Origin: Rhodocyclaceae bacterium
GTDB taxonomy: Bacteria; Pseudomonadota; Gammaproteobacteria; Burkholderiales; Rhodocyclaceae
Length of the DNA stretch: 64,000 nt
Direction: 5' to 3'
Assembly (NCBI GenBank): GCA_019455325.1
Contig: JACFMQ010000006.1
Location: forward strand, 150,488 to 214,487
The notes below the pieces were generated by a model. It was not told where the DNA came from, searched no databases, and saw only the letters and a program-made list of their open reading frames with translations. This document shows positions 45,945 to 55,854 of the stretch, piece after piece. Both the position numbers and the translations under genes were made by a program. Within the stretch, counting starts at the first letter, position 1. Every line of letters begins with the position of its first letter.

Positions 45945-46796
45945 TCAGAAGAGCCCGAGCCAGACGTGGTTCAACTGCTTTCCCCAGAACAGGGAGATCA
46001 GCCCGGCCGCGGCGAGATACGGGCCGAAGGGAATCGGCACGTTGCGGCCCCGCCGGGCGAGCACGATCAGGCCGATGCCGACGACCGCGCCGACCAGCGA
46101 GGAGAGCAGGATGGCGGCCGGCAGCGCCTGCCAGCCGAGCCAGGCGCCGATGGCGGCGAGCAGCTTGAAGTCGCCGTAGCCCATGCCCTCCTTGCCGGTC
46201 GCCAGCTTGAAGGCCCAGTAGACGGACCACAGCGAGAGGTAGCCGGCGACCGCGCCGATCACCGCCGAGGGCAGCGCGGCGTAGGTGCCGGCGAGGTTGA
46301 GCAGCAGGCCGAGCCAGATCAGCGGCAGCGTGATGCTGTCCGGCAGCAACTGCGTGTCGATGTCGATGCCGGTGAGCGCGATCATCGCCCAGACGAAGAG
46401 GATGGCGCCGGCCGCGGCCAGCGTCGGGCCGAAGTGCCAGGCGGCGTAGGCGGAGAGGAGGCCGCTGACGGCCTCGACCAGCGGATAGCGCGCCGAGATC
46501 GGCGCCTTGCAGGCGGCGCAGCGGCCGCGCAGGAGCAGCCAACTGAGGAGGGGCACATTTTCCAGCGCCGTGATGCCGTGGCCGCAGTGCGGACAGCGGG
46601 AGCGCGGCGTCGCCAGGCTCAGCCGCTCGCCGGCGGGCGGCGCCTCGCCGCGCAGCTCGGCGCACTGGTTCGCCCAGTCCTGCTCCATCATCTTCGGCAG
46701 GCGGTGGATGACGACGTTGAGGAAGCTGCCGACGACGAGTCCGAGCAGCCCGGCAAGCGCCGCGAAGGCGACGGGATCGTGCAGCGCGGCGATCAT
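45945..46796 (-). CDS. pilD: Prepilin peptidase / N-methyltransferase PilD
   Basis: A 283-residue polytopic membrane enzyme. It has a zinc-binding Cys quartet (Cys68, Cys71, Cys93, Cys96: CPHCGHG and CAACKAP), the catalytic Asp in LTGIDIDTQLLPD (about residue 147) and the second aspartate in GMGYGDFKLLA. It cleaves type IV prepilins after Gly and methylates the new N-terminal Phe. It probably processes both the PilA pilin and the MSHA pseudopilins seen at 1.5-3.8 kb. The start overlaps the pilC stop (ATGA), giving a pilB-pilC-pilD unit. Confidence 0.95.
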   Translation of the reverse strand: MIAALHDPVAFAALAGLLGLVVGSFLNVVIHRLPKMMEQDWANQCAELRGEAPPAGERLSLATPRSRCPHCGHGITALENVPLLSWLLLRGRCAACKAPISARYPLVEAVSGLLSAYAAWHFGPTLAAAGAILFVWAMIALTGIDIDTQLLPDSITLPLIWLGLLLNLAGTYAALPSAVIGAVAGYLSLWSVYWAFKLATGKEGMGYGDFKLLAAIGAWLGWQALPAAILLSSLVGAVVGIGLIVLARRGRNVPIPFGPYLAAAGLISLFWGKQLNHVWLGLF

Positions 46797-48025
46797 CCGA
46801 CGACGGCGCCGAGCTTGAAGATCGGCAGGTACATGGCGATGACCAGGCCGCCGATGAGCACGCCGAGCACGGCCATGATGATCGGCTCCATCAGGCTGGA
46901 AAGCGCCTCGACCGCGTCGTCGACCTCGGCCTCCAGGAAGCCGGCGACCTTCTCCAGCATGGCGTCGAGCGCCCCCGACTCCTCGCCGATGGCGACCATC
47001 TGGATGACCATGTTGTCGAACAGCTTGCTGTTCTGCATGGCCGTGGTCAGGTTGGTGCCGGTCGCCACCTCGCCCTGGATCTCGCGGGTGCCGAGCTTGT
47101 AGATGTAATTGCCGGAGGCGCCGCCGACCGAATCCAGCGATTCCACGAGCGGCACGCCGGCGGCGAACATCGTCGCCAGCGTGCGCGTCCAGCGCGCCAC
47201 CGTCGACTTGCGGATCACGTCGCCGAACACCGGCAGCCGCAGCGCGTACCGGTCGCAGACGGCGCGGATGCCCTCCGAGCGCCGGTAGGCTTGCAGGGCG
47301 GCGTATATCGTGCCGCCGATCGAGGCGAAGATCAGCCACCAGTGCTCGACGAAGAAGTCCGACATGGCGATGACGACGATGGTCGGCGTCGGCAGGTCGG
47401 CGCCGAAGCTCCTGAACACCTCCTTGAACGCCGGAATGACGAAGATCATGATCACCGCCGTGATGACGAAGGCCATGATGATGATCGCCATCGGGTAGAA
47501 GAGGGCGGACTTGATCTTGGATTTCAGCGCCTGCATCTTCTCCTTGTAGGTCGCCAGGCGGTCGAGCAGCGTCTCCAGGATGCCGGCCTGCTCGCCGGCG
47601 GCGACCAGGTTGCAGTACAGCGCGTCGAAGTGCAGGGGGTGCTTGCGGAACGCCTGCGAGAGCGAGGAGCCGGTCTCCACGTCGCTCTTGATGTCCAGCA
47701 GCATCTTGCCGACGGCGGGGTTGGCGTGGCCGCGGCCGACGATGTCGAAGGCCTGCAGCAGCGGCACCCCGGCCTTCATCATCGTCGCCAGTTGCCGGGT
47801 GAAGAGCGTGATGTCCTTGTCCGTGATCTTGCGGCCGGCGGCGAAGCGCTGCTTGCTGACCTTGGTGACGCGGATGCCCTGCCGCCGCAGGGTGGCGTGC
47901 ACGACCGACTCGCCGGGCGCGCGCATCTCGCCGCGGATCTCCTTGCCGCCCTGGTTTTTGCCCTCCCAGAGGAAGGTGTATTCCTTGGCAAGGGCCGGCT
48001 TCCTCACCGTCTTCGCTGTGGCCAT
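46793..48025 (-). CDS. pilC: Type IV pilus inner-membrane platform protein PilC
   Basis: A 410-residue PilC/GspF protein. Two cytoplasmic GspF domains (about residues 75-200 and 275-400) flank membrane helices (FYPMAIIIMAFVITAVIMIFVIPAF and a final VLIGGLVIAMYLPIFKLG). Signature parts are TRQLATMMKAGVPLLQAFDIV and its repeat TRTLATMFAAGVPLVESLDSV. It forms the rotor or platform on which PilB acts to extend pili. It follows pilB by 22 bases and overlaps pilD by four. Confidence 0.95.
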   Translation of the reverse strand: MATAKTVRKPALAKEYTFLWEGKNQGGKEIRGEMRAPGESVVHATLRRQGIRVTKVSKQRFAAGRKITDKDITLFTRQLATMMKAGVPLLQAFDIVGRGHANPAVGKMLLDIKSDVETGSSLSQAFRKHPLHFDALYCNLVAAGEQAGILETLLDRLATYKEKMQALKSKIKSALFYPMAIIIMAFVITAVIMIFVIPAFKEVFRSFGADLPTPTIVVIAMSDFFVEHWWLIFASIGGTIYAALQAYRRSEGIRAVCDRYALRLPVFGDVIRKSTVARWTRTLATMFAAGVPLVESLDSVGGASGNYIYKLGTREIQGEVATGTNLTTAMQNSKLFDNMVIQMVAIGEESGALDAMLEKVAGFLEAEVDDAVEALSSLMEPIIMAVLGVLIGGLVIAMYLPIFKLGAVVG

Positions 48026-48047
48026 CGCGCTCCCTTCGCTTTCCTGC

Positions 48048-49763
48048 CTATGCGTTCGTGGTGTTCAGCACTTCTTCGAGGGAGGTCACCCCCTGCATGG
48101 CCTTGATCAGCCCCGAGCGCCGCAGATCGCGGACGCCCTCCCGCTGCGCCTGCGCGGCGATGTCCAGCGCCGTGCCGCCGGCCAGGATGATGCGCTGGAT
48201 TTCCTCGGTCACCGGCATCACCTGGTAGATGCCGACCCGTCCCTTGTAGCCGGAGCCCTTGCAGCGGTCGCAGCCGCCCGGGCCGTAGAGGGTCCAGGTG
48301 TCGTCGATGTCGGCCTCCGTGAAGCCGGCGTCGAGCAGCGCCTCGGTCGGCGCGTCGAGCGGCACCTTGCACGTGCACAGGCGGCGCGCCAGGCGCTGCG
48401 CGGTGATCAGCAGCACGCTGGAGGCGATGTTGTACAGGGGCACGCCCATGTTCATCAGGCGGGTCAGCGTCTGCGGCGCGTCGTTGGTGTGCAGCGTCGA
48501 CAGCACCAGGTGGCCGGTCTGCGCGGCCTTGACGGCGATCTCCGCCGTTTCCAGGTCGCGGATCTCGCCGACCATGATGATGTCCGGATCCTGACGGAGA
48601 AAGGACTTGAGCGCGGCGGCGAAGGTCAGGCCGGCCCGGTCGTCGACGTTGACCTGGTTGATGCCGGCGAGCGGGATTTCCGCCGGATCCTCGGCCGTCG
48701 AGATGTTGATGCCGGGCTGGTTGAGGATGTTCAGGCAGGTATAGAGCGAAACCGTCTTGCCGGAACCGGTCGGGCCGGTGACGAGGACCATGCCGTAGGG
48801 GCGGCCGATGGCGTCGAGCAGGTGTTCCTTCTGGTCCGGGTCGTAGCCGAGGGCGTCGATGCCGAGCGTGGCGCTGGCCGGATCGAGGATGCGCAGCACG
48901 ATCTTTTCGCCGTGCAGGGTCGGCAGCGTGCTGACGCGGAAGTCGATGGCCCGGCTCTTGGACAGCACGAGCTTCATGCGGCCGTCCTGCGGCACGCGCT
49001 TCTCGGCGATGTTCAGGCGCGAGATGACCTTGATGCGCGAGGCGATCTTGTCCTTGATCACCAGCGGCGGCGTCGCCACCTCGCGCAGCGTGCCGTCGAC
49101 GCGGAAGCGGATGCGGTAGAACTTCTCGTAGGGCTCGAAGTGGATGTCGGAGGCGCCGTCGTTGATCGCGTCGAGCAGCATCTTCTGGATGAACTTGACG
49201 ACCGGCGCGTCGTCCACCTCGACGGCCAGGGCCTCGTCGGCGCTGGCCTGCGCCTCTTCGTCGCTGAATTCGAGGTTGATGTCCTCGCTGGCGAAGCTCT
49301 TCAGCGCCTCCTCGGCCGGCTCCGACAGCTTGGCCACCAGCGGCAGCAGCTTCGGTTCCTCGACGACGACCGGGTCGACGATCAGGCTGGTCTGGAAGCG
49401 GATCTCGTCGAGCGCCCGCAGGTTCGTCGGGTCGGCGGTGGCGATGGCCAGCCGGTTGCCGCGCTTGTGCAGCGGGATGACCTTGTGCGAGCCGATCAGC
49501 TTGCGGTCGATGGCGTTGGCCGGGATGTGCGCGTCGTCGAAGGCCGAGAGATCGAACAGCGGATAGCCGAAGGTCTCGGCGGCGAAGCCGGCGACCTCGA
49601 GCGCGGTCATCTTCCGCGCATTGGCGATCTGTTCGATCAGCGAGGTCCCGCTGGCCGCCGACTGCGCGAGCATGGCCTCCGCCTCCGCCTCCTTGAGGCG
49701 TCCGGCCTGGACCAGAGCGCGGGCGAGGCCGCTGAGGGGAGCCTGCTGCGGGTTTGCTGCCAT
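48048..49763 (-). CDS. pilB: Type IV pilus extension ATPase PilB
   Basis: A 571-residue assembly ATPase (GspE/PilB). The N-terminal domain is MshEN-like, with Walker A GPTGSGKT at residues 330-337, Asp box IAEKRVPQDGRMKL, Walker B IIMVGEIRDLETAEIAVKAAQTGHLVLSTLHTNDA, and a tetra-Cys zinc motif (CTCKV and CDRCKGSGYKGRVGIYQ). It powers pilus extension. Because no MSHA E or G gene is visible in the window, it cannot be excluded that this ATPase also serves the MSHA system, but the pilB-pilC-pilD order is that of classical type IVa pili. Confidence 0.95.
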   Translation of the reverse strand: MAANPQQAPLSGLARALVQAGRLKEAEAEAMLAQSAASGTSLIEQIANARKMTALEVAGFAAETFGYPLFDLSAFDDAHIPANAIDRKLIGSHKVIPLHKRGNRLAIATADPTNLRALDEIRFQTSLIVDPVVVEEPKLLPLVAKLSEPAEEALKSFASEDINLEFSDEEAQASADEALAVEVDDAPVVKFIQKMLLDAINDGASDIHFEPYEKFYRIRFRVDGTLREVATPPLVIKDKIASRIKVISRLNIAEKRVPQDGRMKLVLSKSRAIDFRVSTLPTLHGEKIVLRILDPASATLGIDALGYDPDQKEHLLDAIGRPYGMVLVTGPTGSGKTVSLYTCLNILNQPGINISTAEDPAEIPLAGINQVNVDDRAGLTFAAALKSFLRQDPDIIMVGEIRDLETAEIAVKAAQTGHLVLSTLHTNDAPQTLTRLMNMGVPLYNIASSVLLITAQRLARRLCTCKVPLDAPTEALLDAGFTEADIDDTWTLYGPGGCDRCKGSGYKGRVGIYQVMPVTEEIQRIILAGGTALDIAAQAQREGVRDLRRSGLIKAMQGVTSLEEVLNTTNA

Positions 49764-49855
49764 AAGCTCGAAAATTCAAATGATTGTGCACGCCGGCGCG
49801 ACCGGGGGGATGATGCTACGCGCTTCCCCCTTTGTAAAGAAAGGCGCGGCGGGCC

Positions 49856-50704
49856 TCAGCCGCCGGCGCGGCCGATGACGACTTCGAGGACGAAACGGCT
49901 GCCGATGTAGGCCAGGAGCAGCACCACGAAGCCGGCCACCGTCCAGCGCAGCGCCGTCCGCCCGCGCCAGCCGCGAGCGTGCCGGCCGACCAGCAGCGCG
50001 GCGAAGATGCCCCAGGAGACGAAGGCGAACAGGGTCTTGTGGTCGAGCGTCAGCGCCTTGCCGAAGATCTCTTCCGAGAAGAACGAACCGCTGACCAGCG
50101 CCGCGGTGAGCAGCAGGAAGCCGACCGCGATCATGCGGAAGAGCAACGCCTCCATGGTCAGCAGCGGCGGCAGGCTGGCCAGGCTCTTGGTCAGCGCGCG
50201 CTGGTGCAGCTTGCGCTCGGTGTAGCCCATGAACACCGCGTGCAGCGCCGACAGCGTGAACAGGCTGTAGGCGAGCATGGCGGCGATGAAGTGCAGGCGG
50301 AAGCCCCAGGTGCCGGCGTGCGTCAGCACGTGCGCCTCCGGGAAGACCACCGGCAGCGCCGTGCACGCCGCGGCCAGCGGCAGGACCATCGGCTGCAGGC
50401 CGTCCATGCGCGAACGGAAGCTTTCCAGCCAGTAGATGAAGACCGCCAGCCAGAGCATCAGCGAGAGCGCCAGGCTGAACGAGAACTGCATGGCGCCGGC
50501 GACGAACAGGCCGGTATAGAGCCCGAAGCCGTGCACCAGCAGGGTGCCGCCGATGGCGCTGCGCTCCCACTCCTGCATCGGCTGCGCGGCCAGCGGCTTG
50601 TCGGTCTCCTTCCAGCGCGTGCGCCAGAAGTGCAGGCCGAGCAGCGCGTAGAGGACGGCGGCCAGGATGTTGGGCAGAAGGTGCAGTAGAATGCCGGGCA
50701 TCAT
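49856..50704 (-). CDS. CcsA/YpjD-like membrane protein
   Basis: A 282-residue protein with about eight membrane helices of the cytochrome c assembly (CcsA/CcmC-like) superfamily, inner-membrane YpjD type. The conserved region is LTHAGTWGFRLHFIAAMLAYSLFTLSALHAVFMGYTERKL, and a late HKTLFAFVSWGIFAALLVGRH carries a His that could contact heme. YpjD-like proteins typically lie next to ffh, as here (divergent, 27 bases apart). A role in heme handling is inferred from the superfamily. ATG 50704 and 50701 are both possible starts. Confidence 0.85.
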   Translation of the reverse strand: MMPGILLHLLPNILAAVLYALLGLHFWRTRWKETDKPLAAQPMQEWERSAIGGTLLVHGFGLYTGLFVAGAMQFSFSLALSLMLWLAVFIYWLESFRSRMDGLQPMVLPLAAACTALPVVFPEAHVLTHAGTWGFRLHFIAAMLAYSLFTLSALHAVFMGYTERKLHQRALTKSLASLPPLLTMEALLFRMIAVGFLLLTAALVSGSFFSEEIFGKALTLDHKTLFAFVSWGIFAALLVGRHARGWRGRTALRWTVAGFVVLLLAYIGSRFVLEVVIGRAGG

Positions 50705-50731
50705 TGAAGTTTACACCAAGCGGGATTGCGG

Positions 50732-52093
50732 ATGCTCGACAACCTGACCCAGCGCCTTGCGCGCGTCATGAAGACCCTGAAGGGCGAGGCACGCCTGACG
50801 GAAGCCAACATTTCCGACGCCCTGCGCGAAGTGCGCCTGGCCCTGCTCGAAGCCGACGTGGCGCTGCCGGTGGTCAAGGATTTCATCGCCGCGGTCCGGG
50901 AAAAGGCCGTCGGCGAGGAAGTCGTCGGCTCGCTGACGCCGGGCCAGGCGCTGGTCGGCGTCGTGCACCGCGAGATGACCAAGATCATGGGCGAGGCCAA
51001 CGTCGGCCTCGACCTGGCGACGCAGCCGCCGGCGGTGATCCTGATGGCCGGCCTGCAGGGCGCCGGCAAGACGACGACGGTCGGCAAGCTGGCGAAGTTC
51101 CTCAAGGACACGCAGAAGAAGAAGGTGCTCGTCGTCAGTTGCGACGTCTACCGCCCGGCGGCGATCGAGCAGTTGAAGACCGTGGCCGGCCAGGCCGGCG
51201 CCGACTTCTTCCCGTCGGCCACGACCGACAGGCCGGTGGACATCGCCCGCGCCGCGGTCGACTGGGCGAAGCGCCACTACCACGACGTGCTGCTGGTCGA
51301 CACCGCCGGCCGGCTGGCGATCGACGAGGCGATGATGCAGGAGATCGCCGAACTGCACGCGGCGGTGAAGCCGATCGAGACGCTGTTCGTCGTCGACGCG
51401 ATGCTCGGCCAGGACGCGGTGAACACGGCCAAGGCCTTCAACGACGCGCTGCCGCTGACCGGCGTCGTCCTCACCAAGCTCGACGGCGACGCCCGCGGCG
51501 GCGCCGCGCTGTCGGTCCGCCACGTCACCGGCAAGCCGCTCAAGTTCGCCGGCGTCGGCGAGAAGCTTTCCGGCCTGGAACCCTTCCACCCGGAACGGAT
51601 GGCCTCGCGCATCCTCGGCATGGGCGACGTGCTGTCGCTGATCGAGGAAGCGCAGAAGGGCGTCGACGAGGAGAAGGCGCTCGCCTTCGCCAAGAAGCTC
51701 AAGTCCGGCAAGGGCTTCGACCTCAACGACTTCAAGGAGCAGATCGGCCAGATGCGCAAGATGGGCGGCATGGCCTCGCTGATGGACAAGCTGCCGGCGC
51801 AGTTCGCGCAGGCAGCCAGCCAGGTGGCGCCCGGCACCGAGGACAAGATGATCCGCCGCATCGAGGGCATCATCGATTCGATGACGCCGACCGAGCGCGC
51901 CAAGCCCGAGCTGATCAAGGCCAGCCGCAAGCGCCGCATCGCCACCGGCGCCGGCGTGCAGGTGCAGGAAGTGAACCGGCTGCTCAATCAGTTCGAGCAG
52001 ACGCAGAAAATGATGAAGCAGTTCTCCAAGGGCGGCTTCGGCAAGCTGATGCGCGGCATGAAGGGGCTGATGCCCGGCGGCATGATGCGCTGA
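50732..52093 (+). CDS. ffh: Signal recognition particle protein Ffh
   Basis: A 453-residue SRP GTPase. It has an N domain (LTQRLARVMKTLKGEARLTEANISDALREVRLALLEADV), G1 GLQGAGKTTT at residues 107-116, DVYRPAAIEQL, LVDTAGRLAID, TKLDGDARGG, and a Met-rich M domain at the C-terminus (MRKMGGMASLMDKLP through MKGLMPGGMMR). It targets inner-membrane proteins with 4.5S RNA. ATG 50732 begins the family N-terminus MLDNLTQRL; a TTG two codons earlier is in frame. The stop is one base from the convergent lytic transglycosylase stop. Confidence 0.97.
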   Translation: MLDNLTQRLARVMKTLKGEARLTEANISDALREVRLALLEADVALPVVKDFIAAVREKAVGEEVVGSLTPGQALVGVVHREMTKIMGEANVGLDLATQPPAVILMAGLQGAGKTTTVGKLAKFLKDTQKKKVLVVSCDVYRPAAIEQLKTVAGQAGADFFPSATTDRPVDIARAAVDWAKRHYHDVLLVDTAGRLAIDEAMMQEIAELHAAVKPIETLFVVDAMLGQDAVNTAKAFNDALPLTGVVLTKLDGDARGGAALSVRHVTGKPLKFAGVGEKLSGLEPFHPERMASRILGMGDVLSLIEEAQKGVDEEKALAFAKKLKSGKGFDLNDFKEQIGQMRKMGGMASLMDKLPAQFAQAASQVAPGTEDKMIRRIEGIIDSMTPTERAKPELIKASRKRRIATGAGVQVQEVNRLLNQFEQTQKMMKQFSKGGFGKLMRGMKGLMPGGMMR

Positions 52094-52094
52094 A

Positions 52095-52700
52095 CTACGG
52101 CCGCGCCGGCGGCGCGTAGCCCCACTGCTTGTGCCAGGCGGCGCGCACCTTGTTCGGGTAGTCCGGGCGGCCGAGGCTGCCGTTGTAGCGGCCGAGCGCC
52201 CGGTACAGGTCGCCCTGCTCGATGTCGAGGTAGTGGCGCAGGATGGTGCAGCCGTAGCGGAGATTGGTCCGCAGGTGGAAGAGGTTGTCCTCCGAGCGGC
52301 CGATCAGTTGTACCCAGAACGGCATCACCTGCATGTAGCCGCGGGCGCCGGCGCTCGACACGGCGTATTTCCGGAAGCCGCTTTCCACCTGGATCAGGCC
52401 GAGCACCAGTTGCGGGTCGAGGCCGGCGCGCGTCGCCTCGTAGTGCACCGTGCGCAGCAGTTCCAGCCGGTATTCCTGGTCCGGCAGGCGCTTGCTCAGC
52501 CGCGCCGACATGACTTCCAGCCAGTCGACGGCGTCGATCGAATGCCTGAACGACGAGGTCGGCGGGCGCTTGTCGGATACCGCCTTCTGCAGCGAGGCCT
52601 GGACGCTGGCGGAGAGCGGTTCGTATTTCTGGGCGCCGGCGCTCGCCGTCGGTGAGGTGAGCGCCAGCAGCAGGGCAATCAGGGCGCCGTTCAGGCGCAC
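52095..52700 (-). CDS. Lytic transglycosylase (SLT domain)
   Basis: A 201-residue exported murein hydrolase. The signal peptide is [19 protein letters not shown]. The SLT domain holds the catalytic Glu in [32 protein letters not shown] (about residue 105) and [11 protein letters not shown]...[10 protein letters not shown]. It cleaves glycan strands of peptidoglycan, giving 1,6-anhydro ends. GTG 52700 has a strong GGGGAG ribosome site and overlaps the proS stop by 10 bases, so the genes are coupled. Longer in-frame extension upstream is a shadow of proS. Confidence 0.9.
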   Translation of the reverse strand: MRLNGALIALLLALTSPTASAGAQKYEPLSASVQASLQKAVSDKRPPTSSFRHSIDAVDWLEVMSARLSKRLPDQEYRLELLRTVHYEATRAGLDPQLVLGLIQVESGFRKYAVSSAGARGYMQVMPFWVQLIGRSEDNLFHLRTNLRYGCTILRHYLDIEQGDLYRALGRYNGSLGRPDYPNKVRAAWHKQWGYAPPARP

Positions 52701-54406
52701 AGTTTCTCCCCGAGGAAGGCGACCATGTCGCCGATCTCGATCATCTGCGCCTCGGCGTCGGTGCGCCCCTTGTATTCCAGCTTGCCCTCGCTGAGGCCGC
52801 GCTCGCCGACGACGACGCGGTGCGGCACACCGATCAGCTCCATGTCGGCGAACATCACGCCCGGCCGCTCGTTGCGGTCGTCGAGCACGACGTCGACGCC
52901 GGCCGCGCGCAGCGCCTCGTAGAGTTTGTCGGCGGCGGTTTTCACCGCCTCGCTCTTGGCGTAGCCCATGGGCACGATGCACACCGCGAAGGGCGCGATC
53001 GCCGCCGGGAAGACGATGCCGCGCTCGTCGTGGCCCTGCTCGATGGCGGCGCCGACGATGCGGCTGACGCCGATGCCGTAGCAGCCCATCTCCATGACCT
53101 GCGCCTTGCCGTTCTCGTCGAGGAAGGTGCACCCCATCGCTTCCGAATATTTCGTGCGCAGCTGGAAGATGTGGCCGACCTCGATGCCGCGGCAGAGGCC
53201 GAGCGTGCCCTTGCCGTCCGGCGACGGGTCGCCGGCGACGACGTTGCGGATGTCGGCGACGAGCGAGGGCTCCGGCAGGTCGCGGCCCCAGTTCACGTTC
53301 GTCAGGTGGAAGCCCTCGGCGTTGGCGCCGCAGACGAAGTCGTTCATCGCCGCCACCGTGCGGTCGGCGATGACGCGCACCGTCGCCGCGTCGACGCCGA
53401 CCGGGCCGATGTAGCCGGGCTTGCAGCCGAGGAAGCGCTCGACCTCGGCATCCGTCGCAAAGCGGAACGGATCGAGGCCGGGCAGCTTGCCGGCCTTGAC
53501 CTCGTTCAGATTGTGGTCGCCGCGCAGGAGCAGCAGCACGAATTCGTCGTCGTGCATCACGGCGATGGCCTTGACCGTCTTTTCCAGCGGCAATTTGAGG
53601 AAATCGGCGACGTCCTCGCAGCGGACGCGGTCCGGCGTCGCCACCTTGGCCATCGCCGCGCCGGCCGCGCCGCGCGGCGTCGCCGGCGCCAGCGCCTCGG
53701 CCAGCTCGACGTTGGCAGCGTAGTCCGAGTCCGGGCAGAAAGCGATGGCGTCCTCGCCGGAGTCGGCGAGCACGTGGAATTCGTGCGAACCGGTGCCGCC
53801 GATCGCGCCGGTGTCGGCGGCGACGGCGCGGAACTTCAGCCCAAGCCGCGTGAAGATGCGGCCGTAGGTGTCGTGCATGTTGCGGTATTCGCGTTCCAGA
53901 TCCGCGAACGAGGCGTGGAACGAGTAGCCGTCCTTCATCAGGAACTCGCGGCCGCGCATGACGCCGAAGCGCGGCCGGATCTCGTCGCGGAACTTGCTCT
54001 GCACCTGGTAAAGGTGGACCGGCAACTGGCGGTAGCTCTTCACGTCCTTGCGCACGACGTCGGTGATCACTTCCTCGTGCGTCGGGCCGATGACGAAGTC
54101 GCGCTGGTGGCGGTCCTTGAAGCGCAGCAGCTCGGGGCCGTACTTCTCCCAGCGGCCGGTTTCCTGCCACAGCTCGGCGGGCACCACCGCCGGCATCAGC
54201 AGCTCGACGGCGCCGGCCCGGTTCATCTCCTCGCGCACGACGTTTTCCACCTTCCTCAGGATGCGCAGTCCGAGCGGCATCCAGGTGTAGATGCCGCCGG
54301 CCAGCCGCTTGATCAGGCCGGCGCGGAGCATCAGTTTGTGGCTGACGATCTCGGCGTCCGACGGGGCTTCCTTGAGGGTGGAGAGGAAGAACTGCGTGGT
54401 GCGCAT
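52691..54406 (-). CDS. proS: Prolyl-tRNA synthetase (bacterial type)
   Basis: A 571-residue ProRS with the bacterial architecture. The class II core is seen in [32 protein letters not shown] and [25 protein letters not shown]. The INS editing domain occupies about residues 230-380. The anticodon-binding C-terminal domain includes [31 protein letters not shown]. It charges tRNA-Pro and edits Ala-tRNA. It is divergent from rppH, a common arrangement in proteobacteria, and is followed by a lytic transglycosylase gene that overlaps its stop. Confidence 0.96.
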   Translation of the reverse strand: MRTTQFFLSTLKEAPSDAEIVSHKLMLRAGLIKRLAGGIYTWMPLGLRILRKVENVVREEMNRAGAVELLMPAVVPAELWQETGRWEKYGPELLRFKDRHQRDFVIGPTHEEVITDVVRKDVKSYRQLPVHLYQVQSKFRDEIRPRFGVMRGREFLMKDGYSFHASFADLEREYRNMHDTYGRIFTRLGLKFRAVAADTGAIGGTGSHEFHVLADSGEDAIAFCPDSDYAANVELAEALAPATPRGAAGAAMAKVATPDRVRCEDVADFLKLPLEKTVKAIAVMHDDEFVLLLLRGDHNLNEVKAGKLPGLDPFRFATDAEVERFLGCKPGYIGPVGVDAATVRVIADRTVAAMNDFVCGANAEGFHLTNVNWGRDLPEPSLVADIRNVVAGDPSPDGKGTLGLCRGIEVGHIFQLRTKYSEAMGCTFLDENGKAQVMEMGCYGIGVSRIVGAAIEQGHDERGIVFPAAIAPFAVCIVPMGYAKSEAVKTAADKLYEALRAAGVDVVLDDRNERPGVMFADMELIGVPHRVVVGERGLSEGKLEYKGRTDAEAQMIEIGDMVAFLGEKLCA

Positions 54407-54552
54407 GGCTTGCTCGCGAAATGAAATCGAAGCGGCGATTCTACTAGAGCGCGAACGGCCGTGGTGGGCGCAATCGCCGGCCCCGCTTTGCTTTCCAAGG
54501 GGCGGGAATTGTGGAAAAATTGAGCCAACTTACAATTTTTGCAGGAATCGAC

Positions 54553-55116
54553 ATGCTCGATCGTGAAGGCTATCGCCCGAACGTCGGCATCATTCTTTGT
54601 AACGCAAAGAACGAGGTTTTCTGGGGCAAGCGCATCAAGGAACACTCCTGGCAGTTTCCGCAAGGCGGCATCAAACGGGGCGAAACCCCGGAAGAAGCCA
54701 TGTACCGGGAGCTGCACGAGGAGGTCGGTCTGCGCCCCGAGCACGTTCGCATTCTCGGCAGAACCCGGGACTGGCTGCGTTACGACGTGCCGATGCAGTG
54801 GATCAAGCGCGAATGGCGCGGCAGCTACAAGGGGCAGAAGCAGATCTGGTTCCTCTTGCGCCTCGTCGGCCGGGACAGCGACGTCTCGCTGCGCGCTTCC
54901 GATCACCCCGAGTTCGACGCCTGGCGCTGGAACTGCTACTGGGTGCCGCTCGACGTCGTCATCGAATTCAAGCGCGGCGTCTACGAGCAGGCGCTGAATG
55001 AACTGGCGCGCTACATCGACGCCGACCGGCGGCGCTCGCGGCAGCGCGAGCGCGCTTTCCCCGGTCGTCGCAACGCGGCCGCTGCCGGCGGAGGAGAAGA
55101 GCCGCATGGGGCATGA
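54553..55116 (+). CDS. rppH: RNA pyrophosphohydrolase RppH
   Basis: A 187-residue Nudix enzyme. The opening [44 protein letters not shown] is diagnostic for RppH; the Nudix box is [23 protein letters not shown] (about residues 38-60). It removes pyrophosphate from 5'-triphosphate mRNA ends and so starts decay. ATG 54553 has AGGAA seven bases upstream; an in-frame ATG at 54511 is in the promoter region. The C-terminal 30 residues ([18 protein letters not shown]) are basic and likely disordered. It overlaps the next gene by 11 bases. Confidence 0.95.
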   Translation: MLDREGYRPNVGIILCNAKNEVFWGKRIKEHSWQFPQGGIKRGETPEEAMYRELHEEVGLRPEHVRILGRTRDWLRYDVPMQWIKREWRGSYKGQKQIWFLLRLVGRDSDVSLRASDHPEFDAWRWNCYWVPLDVVIEFKRGVYEQALNELARYIDADRRRSRQRERAFPGRRNAAAAGGGEEPHGA

Positions 55117-55690
55117 CAACCATTGCTGCAGGCTGCTGCGCCAGGCCCTGCTGGCGGCGCTGATCGGCACGGCCTCCTGCGCCGCCGTCGCAGCAAGCGT
55201 GCCGGAGGATCTGGAATTGCTCCAGAAGAACATCCTCGGCGGCCGGGAGGACGCTTTCGAGGAGAAGGAGTGGGCGGAAGCGGAATCCCAACTGCCGCCG
55301 GCGCCGGTCGACGGAGATCTGGTTCCGATCGACGTCGGCTCCCGGACGGAGAACCGTTTCGCCGTGGATGTGCAGTCGGTGACCTACGGCGCGGACGATG
55401 TGATCCGCTACACGCTCGTCATCACGAGCTCGGGGGGCGTGCGCAACGTGACTTACGAAGGCATGCGCTGCGAGACGGCGGAAAGGCGGGTGTATGCCTT
55501 CGGCCGGCGGGACGGATCGTGGTCGAAGGCGCGCAAGAGCGAGTGGGTGCGCATCGTGGACAACAATCTCAATCGTCACCACGCGGCGCTGTTCAAGGAT
55601 TATTTCTGCACGACCGGCGGATCCGTCAGCGACACCGCGGGCGCCCGTCGCGTCCTGGCGACGGGCAATCCGGCGGCGATCGCCCGCTGA
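55106..55690 (+). CDS. CNP1-like family exported protein
   Basis: A 194-residue protein with a signal peptide ([22 protein letters not shown]) and a globular domain with [48 protein letters not shown] and KSEWVRI, the pattern of CNP1-like proteins found in neisserial and other betaproteobacterial genomes. The function is unknown and the location is probably periplasmic. ATG 55106 has GAGGAGAAG upstream and lies inside the rppH 3' end, so the two are coupled. Two Cys (near YEGMRCE and KDYFCTT) may form a disulfide. Confidence 0.82.
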   Translation: MGHDNHCCRLLRQALLAALIGTASCAAVAASVPEDLELLQKNILGGREDAFEEKEWAEAESQLPPAPVDGDLVPIDVGSRTENRFAVDVQSVTYGADDVIRYTLVITSSGGVRNVTYEGMRCETAERRVYAFGRRDGSWSKARKSEWVRIVDNNLNRHHAALFKDYFCTTGGSVSDTAGARRVLATGNPAAIAR

Positions 55691-55854
55691 TCGCTCCGTC
55701 GAAACGCCGTCCCGCCGTCTGTGCGGGGAGAAGTAGCCGATTCGCTGGTCGTTCTCGCCCGGGAACCTGTCGGCGATGGAGAGGTCTGCGTCGTACATGA
55801 CATTTCCGTCGATCCGACCGCGGCGATGAAGCGGGTCGGTGAAGGGCAAGGACA

